A stretch of 64,000 nucleotides of DNA from Chrysoperla carnea (GCF_905475395.1 NC_058338.1:88459435-88523434); one strand, 5' to 3'. Counted from the stretch's first letter, positions 9,830 through 22,704 are shown. Made by a program: numbers and translations. The notes: a model not told the origin generated them from the sequence alone.

Positions 9830-10988
9830 AATACCTATTTAATAGTATATAATAAACATTTAAAATAAAATAGAACTCTTTATTTAAGAACCTTAACTAC
9901 CTTTTGATGGCCCGAGAGATGTATCGAAAAACTCAGTGGGATATGCTTGGATAAAATATTTTTACATGGTTTAACCTTAATTATGTAAATTAATTTTGCA
10001 ATAAAACATGCATATAATTGAGAACAGCACGCAAATACGCAATATTTTCTGTACCTAAAGAGATTATTCGTTTAAATAATTTTTGTATTTAGAACAATTT
10101 TCAATATAATAATTTAAGTTTCATATTATCCTCAGTCTTAATTCCACTTTGCTCTAGGAATTATTTTTAGACTCTGATCTGGACGCACATACCAACTGTT
10201 ACATTTATAGCCTACTCTGATAATCTCATTCACATTTACCTAACGATAAATTTACTTTATTGCCGTTTATTCTATCAATTAAAAATGCAACACTGAAAAA
10301 AAAATTTAGTTTAAAAATGATTAAACCCGATTGCGTAAAGGCGAAATTCCCATTATCGGGAAGATTGGTTACAAGTTTTAGATAAAGGATTTTAAAATAC
10401 CAATTCAATGGTACCCCAGTTAACATGGTTTGACAAATTTCTTTTTTTTTCTTCAAAGCATAATAGCCAGTTATCGATTTCTGACATGTCTTTAATGACA
10501 CTTGCAAGATTAAATCGATTAACGTAATAATCATTTGAAAGGGCCAACGCGCTTGATCCCTAGAGCGTCACAAAGGTACAAACATCCTACATCCTACATC
10601 CTGCATACATAGGCTAATAAATAACTCCCCTTTGCGTCGAGCAGTTAGGTAGAAATGATGAATGGCATCAGGAAACTATTTTAGGTCGAGGCAACTGTTT
10701 TGATATTCCATGTAGAATATACAATATACATTATTCACAAATACAAAAATTGCTTGGTCTGACAGTTATTAAGTAATATAGTTACAGGAACAGAAATGAC
10801 ATAAACAAAAGGAAAAAACTGGAACTAAACTAAAACAAAAAAATAAATAAATAAAACAAATGCATCAAAATGAAATGGTAGCAAAAAAAGAAATTAAAAA
10901 TGGAATGTTATTTATACTGCATAGAATCTTCCTGTCTAGTAATACTGGAATGATAGATACATTACCAATATAATGGATAAAAAAGTTA
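9830..10988. other. spacer, little recognised
   Basis: No gene seen. A short microrepeat of CATCCTA units occurs near 10584-10603. Confidence 0.4.
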
Positions 10989-10990
10989 TA

Positions 10991-11620
10991 CAATGTGTCC
11001 AATTAAGTCGGGACTATATGGAAAACTTTGAATTGTTTGGGTTAAAACAAGGTTTTTATTGACAAAAAGTCCTGAATGACCTAAAACAACGATAGGAAAT
11101 AATCAAGTATCAATTTTTTAAAATCGTATGCATGGTTTGTCGTAAAATATAATATTTTCAAAGACTAAAGTATTTTTATATTTTACGATATGGACAATAT
11201 TTACTGCGGAAAGCTACGATGATTCTAATCAAAAACTACGGTTAGATATCCAATATTATCCATCTATCATGGCAGAACAGATTTTCTTATTTTTACCAAC
11301 TTATTTATCTCTAGAACAACGTTGAAATATATAGATCGGTGTGTAGACAAATTGATACTACACAGAATTTATAAGTAAATTCCCGATTAAATGATGATCT
11401 GGAGACATAAATTATCAATTCTACTCTTGAGAAAAGCTAGTGAAAATAAAATCAAAATCTCTTTAGCCGTGGTAAATGGCTTATATTATATATCAAACCG
11501 CAATTTTCAATCCCTGAAACCTCACGTGTACGAGTGCAAAAAATTTATATCTGTTCATTTCATATTGAGTTCAAATAATAACAAGTTTTTCATATGGTGC
11601 CGACTTAATTGGACACACTG
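10991..11620. mobile_element. Tc1/mariner-like TIR element, 630 bp
   Basis: Termini CAATGTGTCCAATTAAGTCG and the mirrored CGACTTAATTGGACACACTG are flanked by TA on both sides (10989-10990, 11621-11622). No transposase motif was recognised inside, so it is probably non-autonomous. Confidence 0.8.
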
Positions 11621-11622
11621 TA

Positions 11623-12713
11623 TATGGAGCTTCCAAATAAATTTTTGGTAATATACAGAATGTTTGAAAATATTGGACTTTGTTTTTATTATGAAAAGTC
11701 GTTGCGATATGTATTACTCTGTACAACAGAAAAATAGTCAGATGAAAAATTCAAGTAATAGTTGATCGTTGTAAAAACCCATAATAACTCTCAAAAAAAC
11801 TTATTTTATACCTGCCGCCTATCGGGTCTGTTATGCTATTCCAACTTTTATGAGCAAGTTTCATCACTTAGTACTATCCTTTGCCTCTTGCCTCTCTAAA
11901 ATTTAAGCCCCCATGACCCAACCACCTCTTATACGCCCTTAACCAGATTCCACCCTTAGTTCACATGAGGGGAAAAGACAATATTTCTTTTACACATTTA
12001 AATAAATCGAATCGTGGGTTGTTCTCTTGAGCTCAAAAATCTTGATGATATTGAGTAGAATTTCGAATTTTTATATTTAAATATAAACCGCCTGTAAAAA
12101 TGTGTCAAAACTATCATTCTATTAATATTTTGAATGACATACAAATAGTTACAGTTTACAGTTCTACAGTCAGGCTGTAATATATCTATCATACATAAGG
12201 GAAATACGTCATTGTTAGCCATAGTTTTAAATTATAATCCTTTAAAAAATACTTTGCTGTCTATTTTGACCCATTGCTGAAAATCGTTGAAACTCTCTTC
12301 AAATATCACCGTGAAAAATGAATATTACATTTTCCACCGTCTCTTATCAGAGCATGATTGCGTTGCATGTTCCAAAGTTTTCGAATGCAATGAGAATATC
12401 TTGATGGAATGCTTACCTAGACAACTTTCCCCTGTATACAATACACGATACATTCAAACAATTTTGATGATTACATTTGAATGTTATATAAATATATAAA
12501 TGTGAAATCTATATAAATTATACAAATAAACAGGAAATGACAGGCTATCCTGTCTATTATAAGTTGATAGTTTCTGCCATTATAAAAACATAACACAGCC
12601 ATGCAATGCGTCAATATTATATTGACAGTATTTACATTCGTTATATACTGATTGTCTTTTAGATTATTTGGTTGCCAATAATAATATTTTTTTGTTAAAT
12701 TTAATATATGAAC
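11623..12713. other. spacer, nothing recognised
   Basis: AT-rich; short open frames here show no family motif. Confidence 0.4.
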
Positions 12714-13238
12714 AACTGAAAACAAACAATCGACTGAGTTAGTCGTTGAAATACCCTGTGTAGGCAGTGCTGATGACGCAATCGTTTGTTTTTCACGTCA
12801 CTTAAGTAAAGAAAGATATCAACTCTAAGATAGCCACACACACGTACTTGATATTCCCCTATAGTACATACTATAAAATTTGCACCCTCGCGAGTAAACA
12901 GTGTTTAGGAAAAATTGTTTCAACCATAAGTTGTTCATACTTTTATAAGAAACATTTTTTTAAACTTTTGTTCTATCTCTAACGGACCCAATTGACCAAT
13001 GTTGCTCATTCACGAACTCGATTACTTTTTACGTCCTAAGCACGCTATAAAAATTTCAGCTTGATATCTTTTTTCGTTTTTGTGTTATTGCGTCCACAGA
13101 CAGGCGGACATACGGGCAACCGCCAATGAGCTAATTAGGTGATTAAATGAACACCTGTACCAAAATTTTTTTCATAGCTTCCATATTTTTAAGCGTTACA
13201 AACTTGGGACCAAACTTAGTATACCTTGTTATAATCCC
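12714..13238 (+). repeat. dispersed repeat family A, copy 1
   Basis: Landmarks shared by all A copies: AAACAAACAATTGACTGAGT at the start, ATAGACAGTGTTGAT, TTCTATCTCTAACGG, CAGCTTGATATC, GACAGGCGGACA, ACTAATTAGGTGAT and GCGTTACAAACTTGGGAC near the end. No coding potential; class unknown. Confidence 0.85.
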
Positions 13239-13640
13239 TTAAATCGATTGTTATAATCCCTAATAAAAATATTTATTTAGCTACTCTGGTAAGAGGAATT
13301 ATTAAACTTTCTAATGGCTTCAGGTGAAGAATTGAATAATTGCTACTGCAAGGAAAGAAAAGTGAAGTCGGCGTTTAATACTTTATCGTTTAATACTCTT
13401 AAATCAAACAGAGTGGCAGTTACGTAAAAGTGAAGTCACTCGAATGTATCGCTATAGAGACTGCATGTAAGAAATGAAGATGAACAATTATATGTGTAAG
13501 TTTATAACTATTTCGTTATTAATCATTTTTCATTTTACTTTCAAATTTTGTAATAATATAAAGCTTTTTATTCAGTTTCATTTGAAATGGAAAAATCAGA
13601 ATCGGTCATCACCCCCAATTATTAGTCAGTTCGGTAATAG
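13239..13640. other. spacer, nothing recognised
   Basis: No gene or element boundary seen. Confidence 0.4.
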
Positions 13641-14384
13641 GTCAATAGCCGGGTATTTTTTTTCTGCAATTTACAGAAGTTTTTTTCGTCTTGGAACATA
13701 TTTAGGGGTATCCTCCGAGTGTAAATCCAAATTGGCGGGACGCAGGTACGTGAGCTTCAGCCGCCATCTTGGAAAATACGTTTTATCAAATATCTCGTGA
13801 ACCGGGCATCGTACAACAAAAATTGTAGGGACCATTTTTATACAGAATAACATTTTCTGTAACTTTTATTCGCAATTTTTTTCTGTCTAATGTATAGGTT
13901 TTTATTTATACCGCTCCAAACTTTTCTTAATATGGTTACTACTAAATATATAGTTAACGGTTCACAGTATATTAAAAATGGTAATAAGCAAATGAAGCAA
14001 ATTTGTAGTAACATATAATTTCTAATAAATTTTATCCAAAGCTTTTTGTCGTAATATTCGTAGTTTAAGAGCTATAGACGGATAAGAAAAGTTTGGAGCG
14101 GTATAAATAAAAACCTATACATTATACAGAAAAAAATTCCGACTAAAAGTTATAGAAAATGTTATTCTGTATGAAAATGATCCCTACCATTTTTGTTGTA
14201 CGATGCCTGGTTCACGAAATAGTTGATAAAACGTGTTTTTCAAGTTGGCGGCTGAAGCGCACGTCCCTGCGTCCCGCAAATTTGGGTTTACACTCGGGAG
14301 ATACCCCTAAATATGTTCCAATACGAAATATTTCTGCAGTAAATTGCATTATGAAAATATTTTTTTTTTTGCTCTGGCTATTGG
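13641..14384. mobile_element. large foldback element, arms about 290 bp
   Basis: Arms 13641-13930 and 14091-14384 are inverted copies around a 160-bp loop. Shared blocks include AACATATTTAGGGGTAT, CAGCCGCCA, GAACCGGGCATCGTACAACA and ATACCGCTCCAAACTTTTCT. Open frames in the arms are mirror images of each other, not genes. Confidence 0.85.
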
Positions 14385-14578
14385 GGTATAAATAATACTT
14401 TAACAATATTTTTTGTTACATCGGTACTTCTTGGAATCGTTAATACTACAAAATGTAAAATTGACTCAAAACTGATTTTCTTTTATTAAGACTATATAAA
14501 GAAAATTTTTTTATTCCGTTTAGAAATTTCATTAAATATTGAACCTATTTATTAACCAATTTCACAAAATATTGATCC

Positions 14579-15222
14579 AAGTGAAATTTACAAAATTTTA
14601 AAACCCTTGACAAATGCGATTTATTCTTTGTAAACCGATTTTTGGAAACTTTGCTATAAAATTTTCTCAATTAAGTCGGTTTGACCGTGAAAGGGTTACC
14701 ATGTCACCCAGAAACACTAGACGCACAGATAAACACTTTAAACTTATAACACTCCTTCCTCAATCAATATCAAAGTGATGATGGTCAAGGCCATCAAATG
14801 AGATGAAAAGGATACTTAAAGAGCTATCATTTTTTGGAACAAATTTGTGGAAATATTTTAATTGCAATTGACATATTTGAATTGACTTTGTTCTTTTGAA
14901 TTATTGTTTTGAATTACCTAATTATTTTACCAATTGTCTTTTCAAAATGAATTGAGCCAGGATTATTTGACCATTCATTTCCATAGTAATTATTTATATG
15001 TTAAAATTATACGTCATGCCTTTTCTAATATGAATCGATTTGAAAGATCATCGCCAATTTTTAGTTTTTTCGAGTACGAACTCTAAACTCGCACTTGAAA
15101 CCAAAAAAATTAAAATCGGTTCATCCGTTAAGACGCTTGAATGCCACAGATAGACAAACACACAGACACACACATAGGGGTAAAATTTATAACAACCCTT
15201 TTTTTAGTTCGGGTGTTAAAAA
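14579..15222 (+). repeat. dispersed repeat family B, copy 1 (long form)
   Basis: Begins AAGTGAAATTTACAAAATTT and ends with CTCGCACTTGAAACC, ATCGGTTCATCCGTTA, GCCACAGATAGAC, TTATAACA and TTCGGGTGTTAAAAA. The middle matches 22705-23200. Non-coding; similar repeats are common in insect genomes. Confidence 0.8.
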
Positions 15223-15854
15223 CAGCCTTTTTCTTCTTGTTTCTTACAAAATTTCAAAACCCTATATCTAGAAAAGAATACAAGCGCCTACAATAAAAAA
15301 TGCCATTATTTTTACTTCATCTACCATGTGATAAAGTCTTGCAATTATAACTTGGCTCATTATTTCTAGAAATTTAAGACCTCTTTGGATCACAACTAAG
15401 AATTTTTGTTACCCGAAACAAATTGTATGAAATTATTTAAATTACAATTAACTTCATTACCACAACCAATAAATTACCAATGTTTATTATTTCATAATAA
15501 TAAAATAATGTTTATATATAGTAATTTTATCTAAGTGGTAAATCGTTTAGTTTAAATAAAGAGGTTAGGTATGCAATGTTTTTCTATGTTAGAGCAATTA
15601 TTTAAGTTGCAAGGAAATCAGATACCATAAAATTGCATTGTGGTAATATTTTTCAACAGCTCATTTCTACCATTAAATGCACCTGTATTTGTTTTAACTA
15701 TTGGTGTTAGATAAGTACACTAAGGGTTAATTGAATCTATTAAATGGTACTTAACACTCCTCTTTTAGTTATTTGTACCAAAAGAAATTGATATAAATTA
15801 CATGAAAATAGAAATGAAGTAAAAATATTTGGTTGGCTTTAACATTAAGTATAA
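15223..15854. other. spacer, nothing recognised
   Basis: No gene or element seen. Confidence 0.4.
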
Positions 15855-16374
15855 CAAGTGAAACTAAACAATTGACTGAGTTAATTGTTGAAATACCATG
15901 CATAGACAGTGTTGATTACTCTATCGCAATACACATACATACATTCTACATATACATAACTGATATTCCCATAAAATACATACTATATAATTTACGCCTA
16001 ATTTTCGCCCTCACGGGAAAACAGTGATGTTAACGAATAAATGTCTCAAACAAGAGTTGTTTATTTTTTATAAGGAGCATTTTTAACACTTAAACTTTTG
16101 TTCTATCTCTAACGGTTTACAAAATGGGTCCTACGGACCCAAGACCTGATTGACTAAAGTTGCTCATTTTCGAACTCGACCTCATCGTGTGGACCTATCG
16201 TGTCCACAGACGGGCGGGCGGAAGGGCAGACAATCGGAAATGGACCAATTAGGTGATTCTATAAACACCTATACCAAAATTTTTTTCGTAGCTTCAATAT
16301 TTTTAAGCGTTACAAACTTGGGACTAAACTTAATATACCTTGATATATTCCATGCATACATACATGGTATAAAA
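15855..16374 (+). repeat. dispersed repeat family A, copy 2
   Basis: Near full length, with all A landmarks including GGCGGGCGGAAGGGCAGACA in the tract before ACCAATTAGGTGATT. Confidence 0.85.
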
Positions 16375-16509
16375 ACAGTTATGCAGGTAACGTTTTCTAT
16401 CTTAAAGTTCGATTGTTAGTTTTCAACAAGTCTTTAAAATGAAATTTGACGTCCTGTTAGAAATAGAATCTAACGTGTATTTTTTTTTTAATTTCTGAAA
16501 AACACTTAC

Positions 16510-16677
16510 AATTCTTTTGAATCTAACTTCATCGATTCTTCTTTTTCAAGCCCGTATTCTAAAGATACAGATATCACCCCTCCAGAAAACCTTTCGAACT
16601 TAAATTTAAAGTCCATAAATATTTGATTTCCTTGCAAATTTAATGGGATCAATTCCTCGTAGAACCATTCATTCAAT
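16510..16677 (-). other. candidate exon, family not recognised
   Basis: On the - strand 56 codons are stop-free and read as ordinary protein: EWFYEELIPLNLQGNQIFMD, then FKFKFERFSGGVISVSLEYG, then an acidic-basic tail. The frame meets a perfect GTAAGT donor (first intron base 16509), or alternatively ends SKEL and TAA. No convincing acceptor was found; an in-frame stop lies just upstream. It could be a real exon of an unseen gene or a captured fragment. No function assigned. Confidence 0.35.
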
Positions 16678-16679
16678 TA

Positions 16680-17600
16680 TATAATTGATCGGATATATGA
16701 AAACAAAAATTTGGTGGCAATCACCTTCACACCGAGTGATTTTTCGAGAAAAGTTTCCACCTTTGTATTTCAAAGCGGAATGTAATTAAAAAAAGCGCAA
16801 AATTTCTCATTTTTAGGGAGAAATTTTTCTTCATATTCCTTACTTGTTTTATATGAGGACCGCTTCATTGTTTTTTGTCCTTATTTTGGGCGGCGGATTT
16901 TAGGTTATTCAAGTTAAAAAATTTACACCAAGAAAATGGTTTAAACAGCATTCATATTATTTTAAAAACAAAGTTATTGGTTCCACAATATTTTCCCAAT
17001 GTTCTATTCTTATAGTTTTGACCCCAGAAAACCGTAAAATCAGATGCTGAAAATTGAGGACTAAGAAAAAAATTGCTCAAACAAAAGTTACTTTTTTGTG
17101 GCAAAGAGCCACTTCTACTACAAAAGCAGCTTCTACCACAAAAATATAGAGTTACGTTATAAGAACAACGTTTACTCCTGGGGGGCTTTTGAAGACACCT
17201 GCGTACGAAAAAACTAAATCATGTATTTTCATTCAACCTTAAAAGGAGCCGGTAAGTGTTTTTACGGTTTAAAATTTTCCAATACGTTGTCTTGTCATGT
17301 ATTTCTTCAATATGAAGCTTCATTTTGAATGCATCCCAAAAAGATTAAAAAATTTTCTTTTTCATTTTCACGGTAAAAACTATAACTTTCTGTCAGAAAG
17401 CTAACATTAATTATTGTGTATCAAAGAAGAATGATCATAGATAATAGTTATAAATATATATAAATAAAAAAGCCTATTAACTTTCATACAAAATAAAAAT
17501 CAATTAAAACCAAAACAATACACCAACATACTAGAATCAACTAGAACTACCTATCATGGTGTTCCGGTAAAAAGATAAAATAAGATACAAGTTATCTGGT
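16680..17600. other. spacer, nothing recognised
   Basis: AT-rich, without recognisable coding or repeat landmarks. Confidence 0.35.
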
Positions 17601-17607
17601 TCTACGG

Positions 17608-17985
17608 TATATGTTTTAGACCGTGAGCCCATAACGAAGCAAAATTTATAATAGATATATTAAATTATTGTTTTCCTTTCGAGTTTAGGGAGAATTTATG
17701 AAAATCGAGTGTTTTAAATTTTCCATTCTTCCATTTTCGTGTTTCCAAAATGTTTTAAGGTTGTAGGGGAAATTTTGGATAAAAGGCTTGAAATTCTGAA
17801 AATGTAAGGGAGAGGAGGAGGTTTAAAACTGCCAAATATGTTAAACAATTCTGTTTCAACCCTCTTGACAGTTGCGGAAGCTTTCTTCTGTTAGTCTGAA
17901 AAAATTTAATTTTTTATAAACACTCATAATAAAGCAGGCAGAAATAATCATTCACTTTATTATGAACTCACGGTCTTTTTATATA
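17608..17985. repeat. possible TIR element
   Basis: AGACCGTGAGCCCATAACGA at the left pairs imperfectly with TTATGAACTCACGGTCT at the right. Boundaries and class uncertain. Confidence 0.4.
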
Positions 17986-17989
17986 CGAA

Positions 17990-18607
17990 CTGTGAAGTAC
18001 GTATATAAAAGTTTTATTATAGATATAGGTTTTTGTAAGTCAATAAGCAAAGAGCAATTTATTGTTCAAAAAGGAAAGAGATGAAAAAAAAAATAGCGTA
18101 CACACCGATGATTATCAACTACCTATGTAACTACAACAGTGTAACGCGAAATAAAGTTTCACGCCGGTTTTTGTTTCAAGAAATGAAAGCTATGCTTTTA
18201 AAGCTTAGCCGTAGTTTTTGGGTGTTATCTGTGCATGTTTAATATTGAGGAAGTAATGAATTTCTTTGAAACTTCCGTTTAAAATTTTCAGGGTGGATTC
18301 TGTTAGAACTTTCAAAATCGAAGTTTTCGAAGTATCGATACCGAAAAATTTACAGGGAATCACTATTAGAAGAAACAAGATACAAATTCCATTCATTTCA
18401 TGTCTTTAAATGTATTTTATGGACAAACGAGTTTCGCTTATTATAATTTTCTTTATAGGAAAATATTTTTCATGATTTAAAAAAATGAATATTATGAAAG
18501 ACATTAATGAGAATGCATATACACGCTTTAAAGATGACCGAAAGATGACCGGCAATATTCATACTTCGGTCATATAATGAATTCTGATGCATAAATTACA
18601 AGAAAAA
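17990..18607. other. spacer, nothing recognised
   Basis: No gene or element seen. Confidence 0.4.
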
Positions 18608-19351
18608 CAAGTGAAAACAAACAATTGACTGAGTTAATTGTTGAAATACCATGTATAGAATGTGTTGATCTTTCTTGAGTTATCGTGTTGACAGGCAGAC
18701 AGACGGACAGACAACTGGAAATGGACTAATTAGGTGATTTTATGAACACTGTTAAATCATTACATTGATTTAACACATTTTAATTAATTTTAAAAATATA
18801 TTTTATTTACAAAAATTTAAAGTTATAAAAATCATGATATTTTTATTCAAAGTGTTACTTCCAAATCTAAACAAAATATTTAGGCAAGCAGGACAAAATA
18901 TTCTAGAATGTTCCATACAATCACAAACATCACAGTTACACAAAAGTAGTACTTAGTCTTTATTCGTACGCACCAGGCAGTGCATCGTCAATTAGTTTGT
19001 TTAAACTACAGCATTCAATAATTACATTCAACACGTGCATATTCAGCATTCATTATTCAACATTCAGCCATTACATATTCAACATTCAACATTCAGCGAT
19101 TACATATTCAACATTCACAATTTGTTATCAATAATTTAATAAAGCAATCAATTAAATGATTAAAAAGATTGATTCAATAAATTCCAGTTATTTCATTTTA
19201 GTGGACTTTCAGGAAGACAAAATCGATCCTGCAGTTTATTAAACAAACACCTATATCAAAATATTTTCGTAGCATCAATATTTTTAAGCGTTACAAACTT
19301 GGGACAAAACTTAATATACTATGTATATTTCATATATACATGGCATAAAAA
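18608..19351 (+). repeat. dispersed repeat family A, copy 3, interrupted
   Basis: The left part (18608-18749, internally deleted) and right part (19246-19351) form one A copy split by an inserted LTR. The break falls within TATGAACACCTATA, which is intact in other copies. Confidence 0.85.
18750..19245. mobile_element. solo LTR of a retrotransposon, 496 bp
   Basis: Starts TGTTAAATC and ends TTAAACA, with the canonical TG...CA termini. It is flanked by a perfect 5-bp duplication AACAC (18745-18749 and 19246-19250). The empty site is confirmed by the other A copies. It contains AATAAA-type signals and several ATTCAACATTCA repeats. No internal retroelement region remains, so unequal recombination probably removed it. 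Confidence 0.85.
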
Positions 19352-19374
19352 CGATGGTAATAAAAAATACATAA

Positions 19375-19672
19375 TTAATGGCTATAAGATGGACCAAGAT
19401 AAAATTCAACTACCTCATTCGAATTGTTGGCGAGGAAACTCAGTGGAAGCAAGAGATCCTGAACGTCCTCTTGGAGACCCGAAATCTTCTTGATTAATTG
19501 TAATTTTTCTTCATAACTCAGGCAAGTGTGGCCGTAGTTCCTATTAAACACTTGCCTACAACCGCACTTTTTAATTTCTTGCTCTCAAATATTTTTCTTT
19601 CTTCTTCACACATCTTGGCTCAGACAACCTAGGGTTGTGATGCGCATCTTACAGCAATTCTGGCAATATCGT
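19375..19672 (-). pseudogene. cysteine-rich coding-like relic, unassigned
   Basis: On the - strand a 69-codon open segment (19375-19584) reads EQEIKKCGCRQVFNRNYGHT, then CLSYEEKLQLIKKISGLQ, then an acidic leucine-rich helix-like stretch. Just upstream, in other frames, is YCQNCCKMRITTLGCLSQDV. The Cys spacing suggests a zinc-binding module split by frameshifts. No family is recognised. The opposite strand is also open for about 35 codons, so chance is not excluded. Confidence 0.3.
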
Positions 19673-19679
19673 TATAAAG

Positions 19680-20926
19680 AAATCAAATAGCTGACGACTA
19701 ACATATTCAAGCTTGTAATTTCATGAATATTTGAAAGTAAGCATTCACAAAAATCATTTTACATTTTTTCGAGCCATTTTGTAGTTACATTATATTATCA
19801 GCTATTAATGGAAACATTAATGAAAATAGGAAATTAATTAATATTTATTATCGTAAAAACAGTGTGTTTTCACCGTTTAACAGACAAACTACTGATATTT
19901 AATGATAAACGTGTTCTAACTTTGATTCAAATTTGATTGGTTCAAACTTTTAGTTAAGTGTAAGTTTGACAAATAAATAGAAGGTTGTGTATAAATTATG
20001 TAGTATGAAAAAAAAAAAACAAATTTTTTATGTGAAACCATTTGACTTTCTTTATAAATTATGAAAATGAGCTTTGAGTTCAAACCGTTTGGAATAATCA
20101 TTGAAATGATCACAGCAACAAGTTAGAGTAGACTGAAGTAATTGTTCAGTAAACTTTTTTTCAAATATTTCCTATGAAAAATTTTGAGCTTTAAATAATG
20201 TGAAATATTTTTTCGATGCTTGTTTTATTTACTACTTTGTAAAAAAAAGCCTTGCCTCAGGGCATATCGTCGATGAAGTATCATCTCTTTCTCTATACTG
20301 TGTACCTCAGTCATTCCAGCTGCTCATTTTCCTGTAAATTCGATTACCTACATTCTTTCTGTGATTAAATAATCACTCACTCTCTTTGAAATCAATTTTG
20401 AGCCACAAATTTCGATCAATAAAATTACCTTTTGCACTTTGATGGCTATTCACGCAGAACTCTTGATTCCTGGGTGCCCACAACATATCGTGTTAATGGA
20501 AATCGAATTTTTTACTTACGACAATGTTTTGCTTGTTTTTGTAAAAATATATGTAAAAACGTATAAGAAGTTTCCAAATGTCGAAAAGGCTAGAACACAT
20601 TTTTAACCCATTCGAAAGATTTTGTAAATAATTTCTTTTAACATATACGAAAAAAACCAGAAGCTCGTTTTCCATTATCGTGAAACTCAAGACATCCCTA
20701 AAATCTCAATTTTCATTGTTTCGATATCTAAAATTAATAGATTTTGCACTTAGTTGTGCACTTATCCCAAAAAAAACAAACAGACAAAAAAACTCTTGTT
20801 ATATTTCATTCAAAAACAATTATCATATTATTTATGCTCCAATCATAAAATCGTGTTTTCAATACGTATACATGTTTTCAATACGTAGGCTAGTAGCTTC
20901 ATACTCGAATTACATTTAAATCTGGT
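19680..20926. other. spacer, nothing recognised
   Basis: Short open frames on both strands are compositionally random. No element ends seen. Confidence 0.35.
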
Positions 20927-21494
20927 TGAAAACAAGAGAAAATAAAACATTGACTGAGTGAATTGTTAACATACTTTGTATAGACGGAGTCGAATACCAG
21001 ACCTTGTATTGTTTCATTTATAGCATTTATGTCAAATAAAATGTTGAAATTCTGGCCGCCACCTTTTCGAACTTCAATTTGCCTCCGAAAAAATTTCAAT
21101 TTGCCTCTGTTCATAATATTCAACAGGATTGGAAAAAATGAAAACTTTGTTCAAGCCTAATTTACCTCTTATATTTATTTATATTTATCACTTACAGTTT
21201 ATAAGATCTGGAGTCCTGCGAACTCCAGACTCAATAGACTTATCTTGCTCATTTACGGACTCAAGATCACTGAGTTTCTCAAAATTTCAGCTTGATATCT
21301 TTTTTTGTTTTTTGTGTTATCGTTATAACGGATGAAATTACACACAGACACATGGAAATGAACTAATTAGGTGATTTTATGGACACATTTACAAAAATTT
21401 TGATTGTACTATCAATAATAATTTCTAAGCGTTACTGAAACTAAAATTTTAATATATTTTGAATGATATATACTTCATATATACAGGGTATAAT
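20927..21494 (+). repeat. dispersed repeat family A, copy 4, diverged
   Basis: Retains ATTGACTGAGTGAATTGTTA, CAGCTTGATATC, ACTAATTAGGTGATTTTATG and ATATATACAGGGTATAATAA at the end. The middle is substituted. Confidence 0.7.
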
Positions 21495-22704
21495 AAAATG
21501 CACAAAATAGAATAAGAACCGTTTTCGAATGACTAAACTTTATTATAGAAAAATAAATAATAATGAGAAAAAAAAGTTGACATACTAAAATGATATAAAA
21601 AGTTTTTTTATTGCTTAAACCTTTTACGGTAATTATGATGCAAAATCATTTTCATGTTTTTAAAATAAAAAATATTTTTTTGACTGTTTTAGAATGATTT
21701 TTATTTGTAAATATATAACATAGTTAAAGTCGAAAAAGTTGACAAAATTCCGAAAGTTTTATCTTTCAAAGTTTAACTTAAAGATGAATTTAGGTTTCTA
21801 CATAAGAACAAGCCGTGGATAGAGTCCGGTGCGACCCTTGAGGTCCATATGAATAACTTGCCATCATTTTAGGAAATTTCTAGATTTAAAAGTTAAGTTA
21901 CTATCATTTTTTTGTTTAAACAAATATTAGAAGACATATCGGTCAAGTTGTCAATTAGTAAATCGTCATAGTCGTATAAGTCATAAACGGTTAGTGATAC
22001 AAAAAAAATTACTTTTATAAAATGTAGGTAATTTAACTATCTACAATAAAAGTTATTACCATGTTTGGTCTAAAGTGCACGGTTATGGAGATAAAGCCTA
22101 AAACGGTTTTGCTTAAAATGGAGGCATTTCCCTCGCCTATTTTTGTAAGGATTTTGTGCAATTTACATTCAGTGCGTGATACCGAACCTACTTAAGTAAT
22201 AAAAACCTTCTGTAATTTAATGCAGGAGTTGAAATTCTCTTTTGTCTGAAGTAATATAAGAAATGTTTTAATATTTGAACAATTTTTAAAGTCGATTAAA
22301 CCAGACATGTTAATTTGATTAATTTGTATTCTTTAATTTAATTTTATCCTTTTTTTTCCTTTCTTTTAATTTTCACGCTATCTTGATTGAATCTTAAAGT
22401 ATAATAATTACAATTCGTACGTAAATCAGTGAATAAATCAACTAACATCCCTCCTACACATATATAAGAATATAATATAAGCGTAATTAGGAATAACGGA
22501 AACAATTTAGACGTTTTCCGATGAACATTCCTTTTTATTACGAAACTATGTTATTTTGTTATAAATTTATAAATCTAGTTATTTGAATTAGTCACGCTAA
22601 CGCTTAAAAGGTAACCACATCCAAATGTAAATATAATTTTTGTTATATAATAAAAAATTATTATGTAAACGCGCCACTCCACAACCTGTACATATAGTCG
22701 AAAC
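21495..22704. other. spacer, probably old repeats
   Basis: No gene recognised and no clear TIR found. Confidence 0.35.

Noticed and set aside
13474..14406. Four open frames of 60-108 codons with similar peptides on both strands
   Set aside because: Mirror images produced by the inverted arms of one foldback element.
20400..20500. Short - strand frame MLWAPRNQEFCVNSHQSAK ending at GTAATT
   Set aside because: Nineteen codons, no upstream acceptor or partner exon, weak donor.
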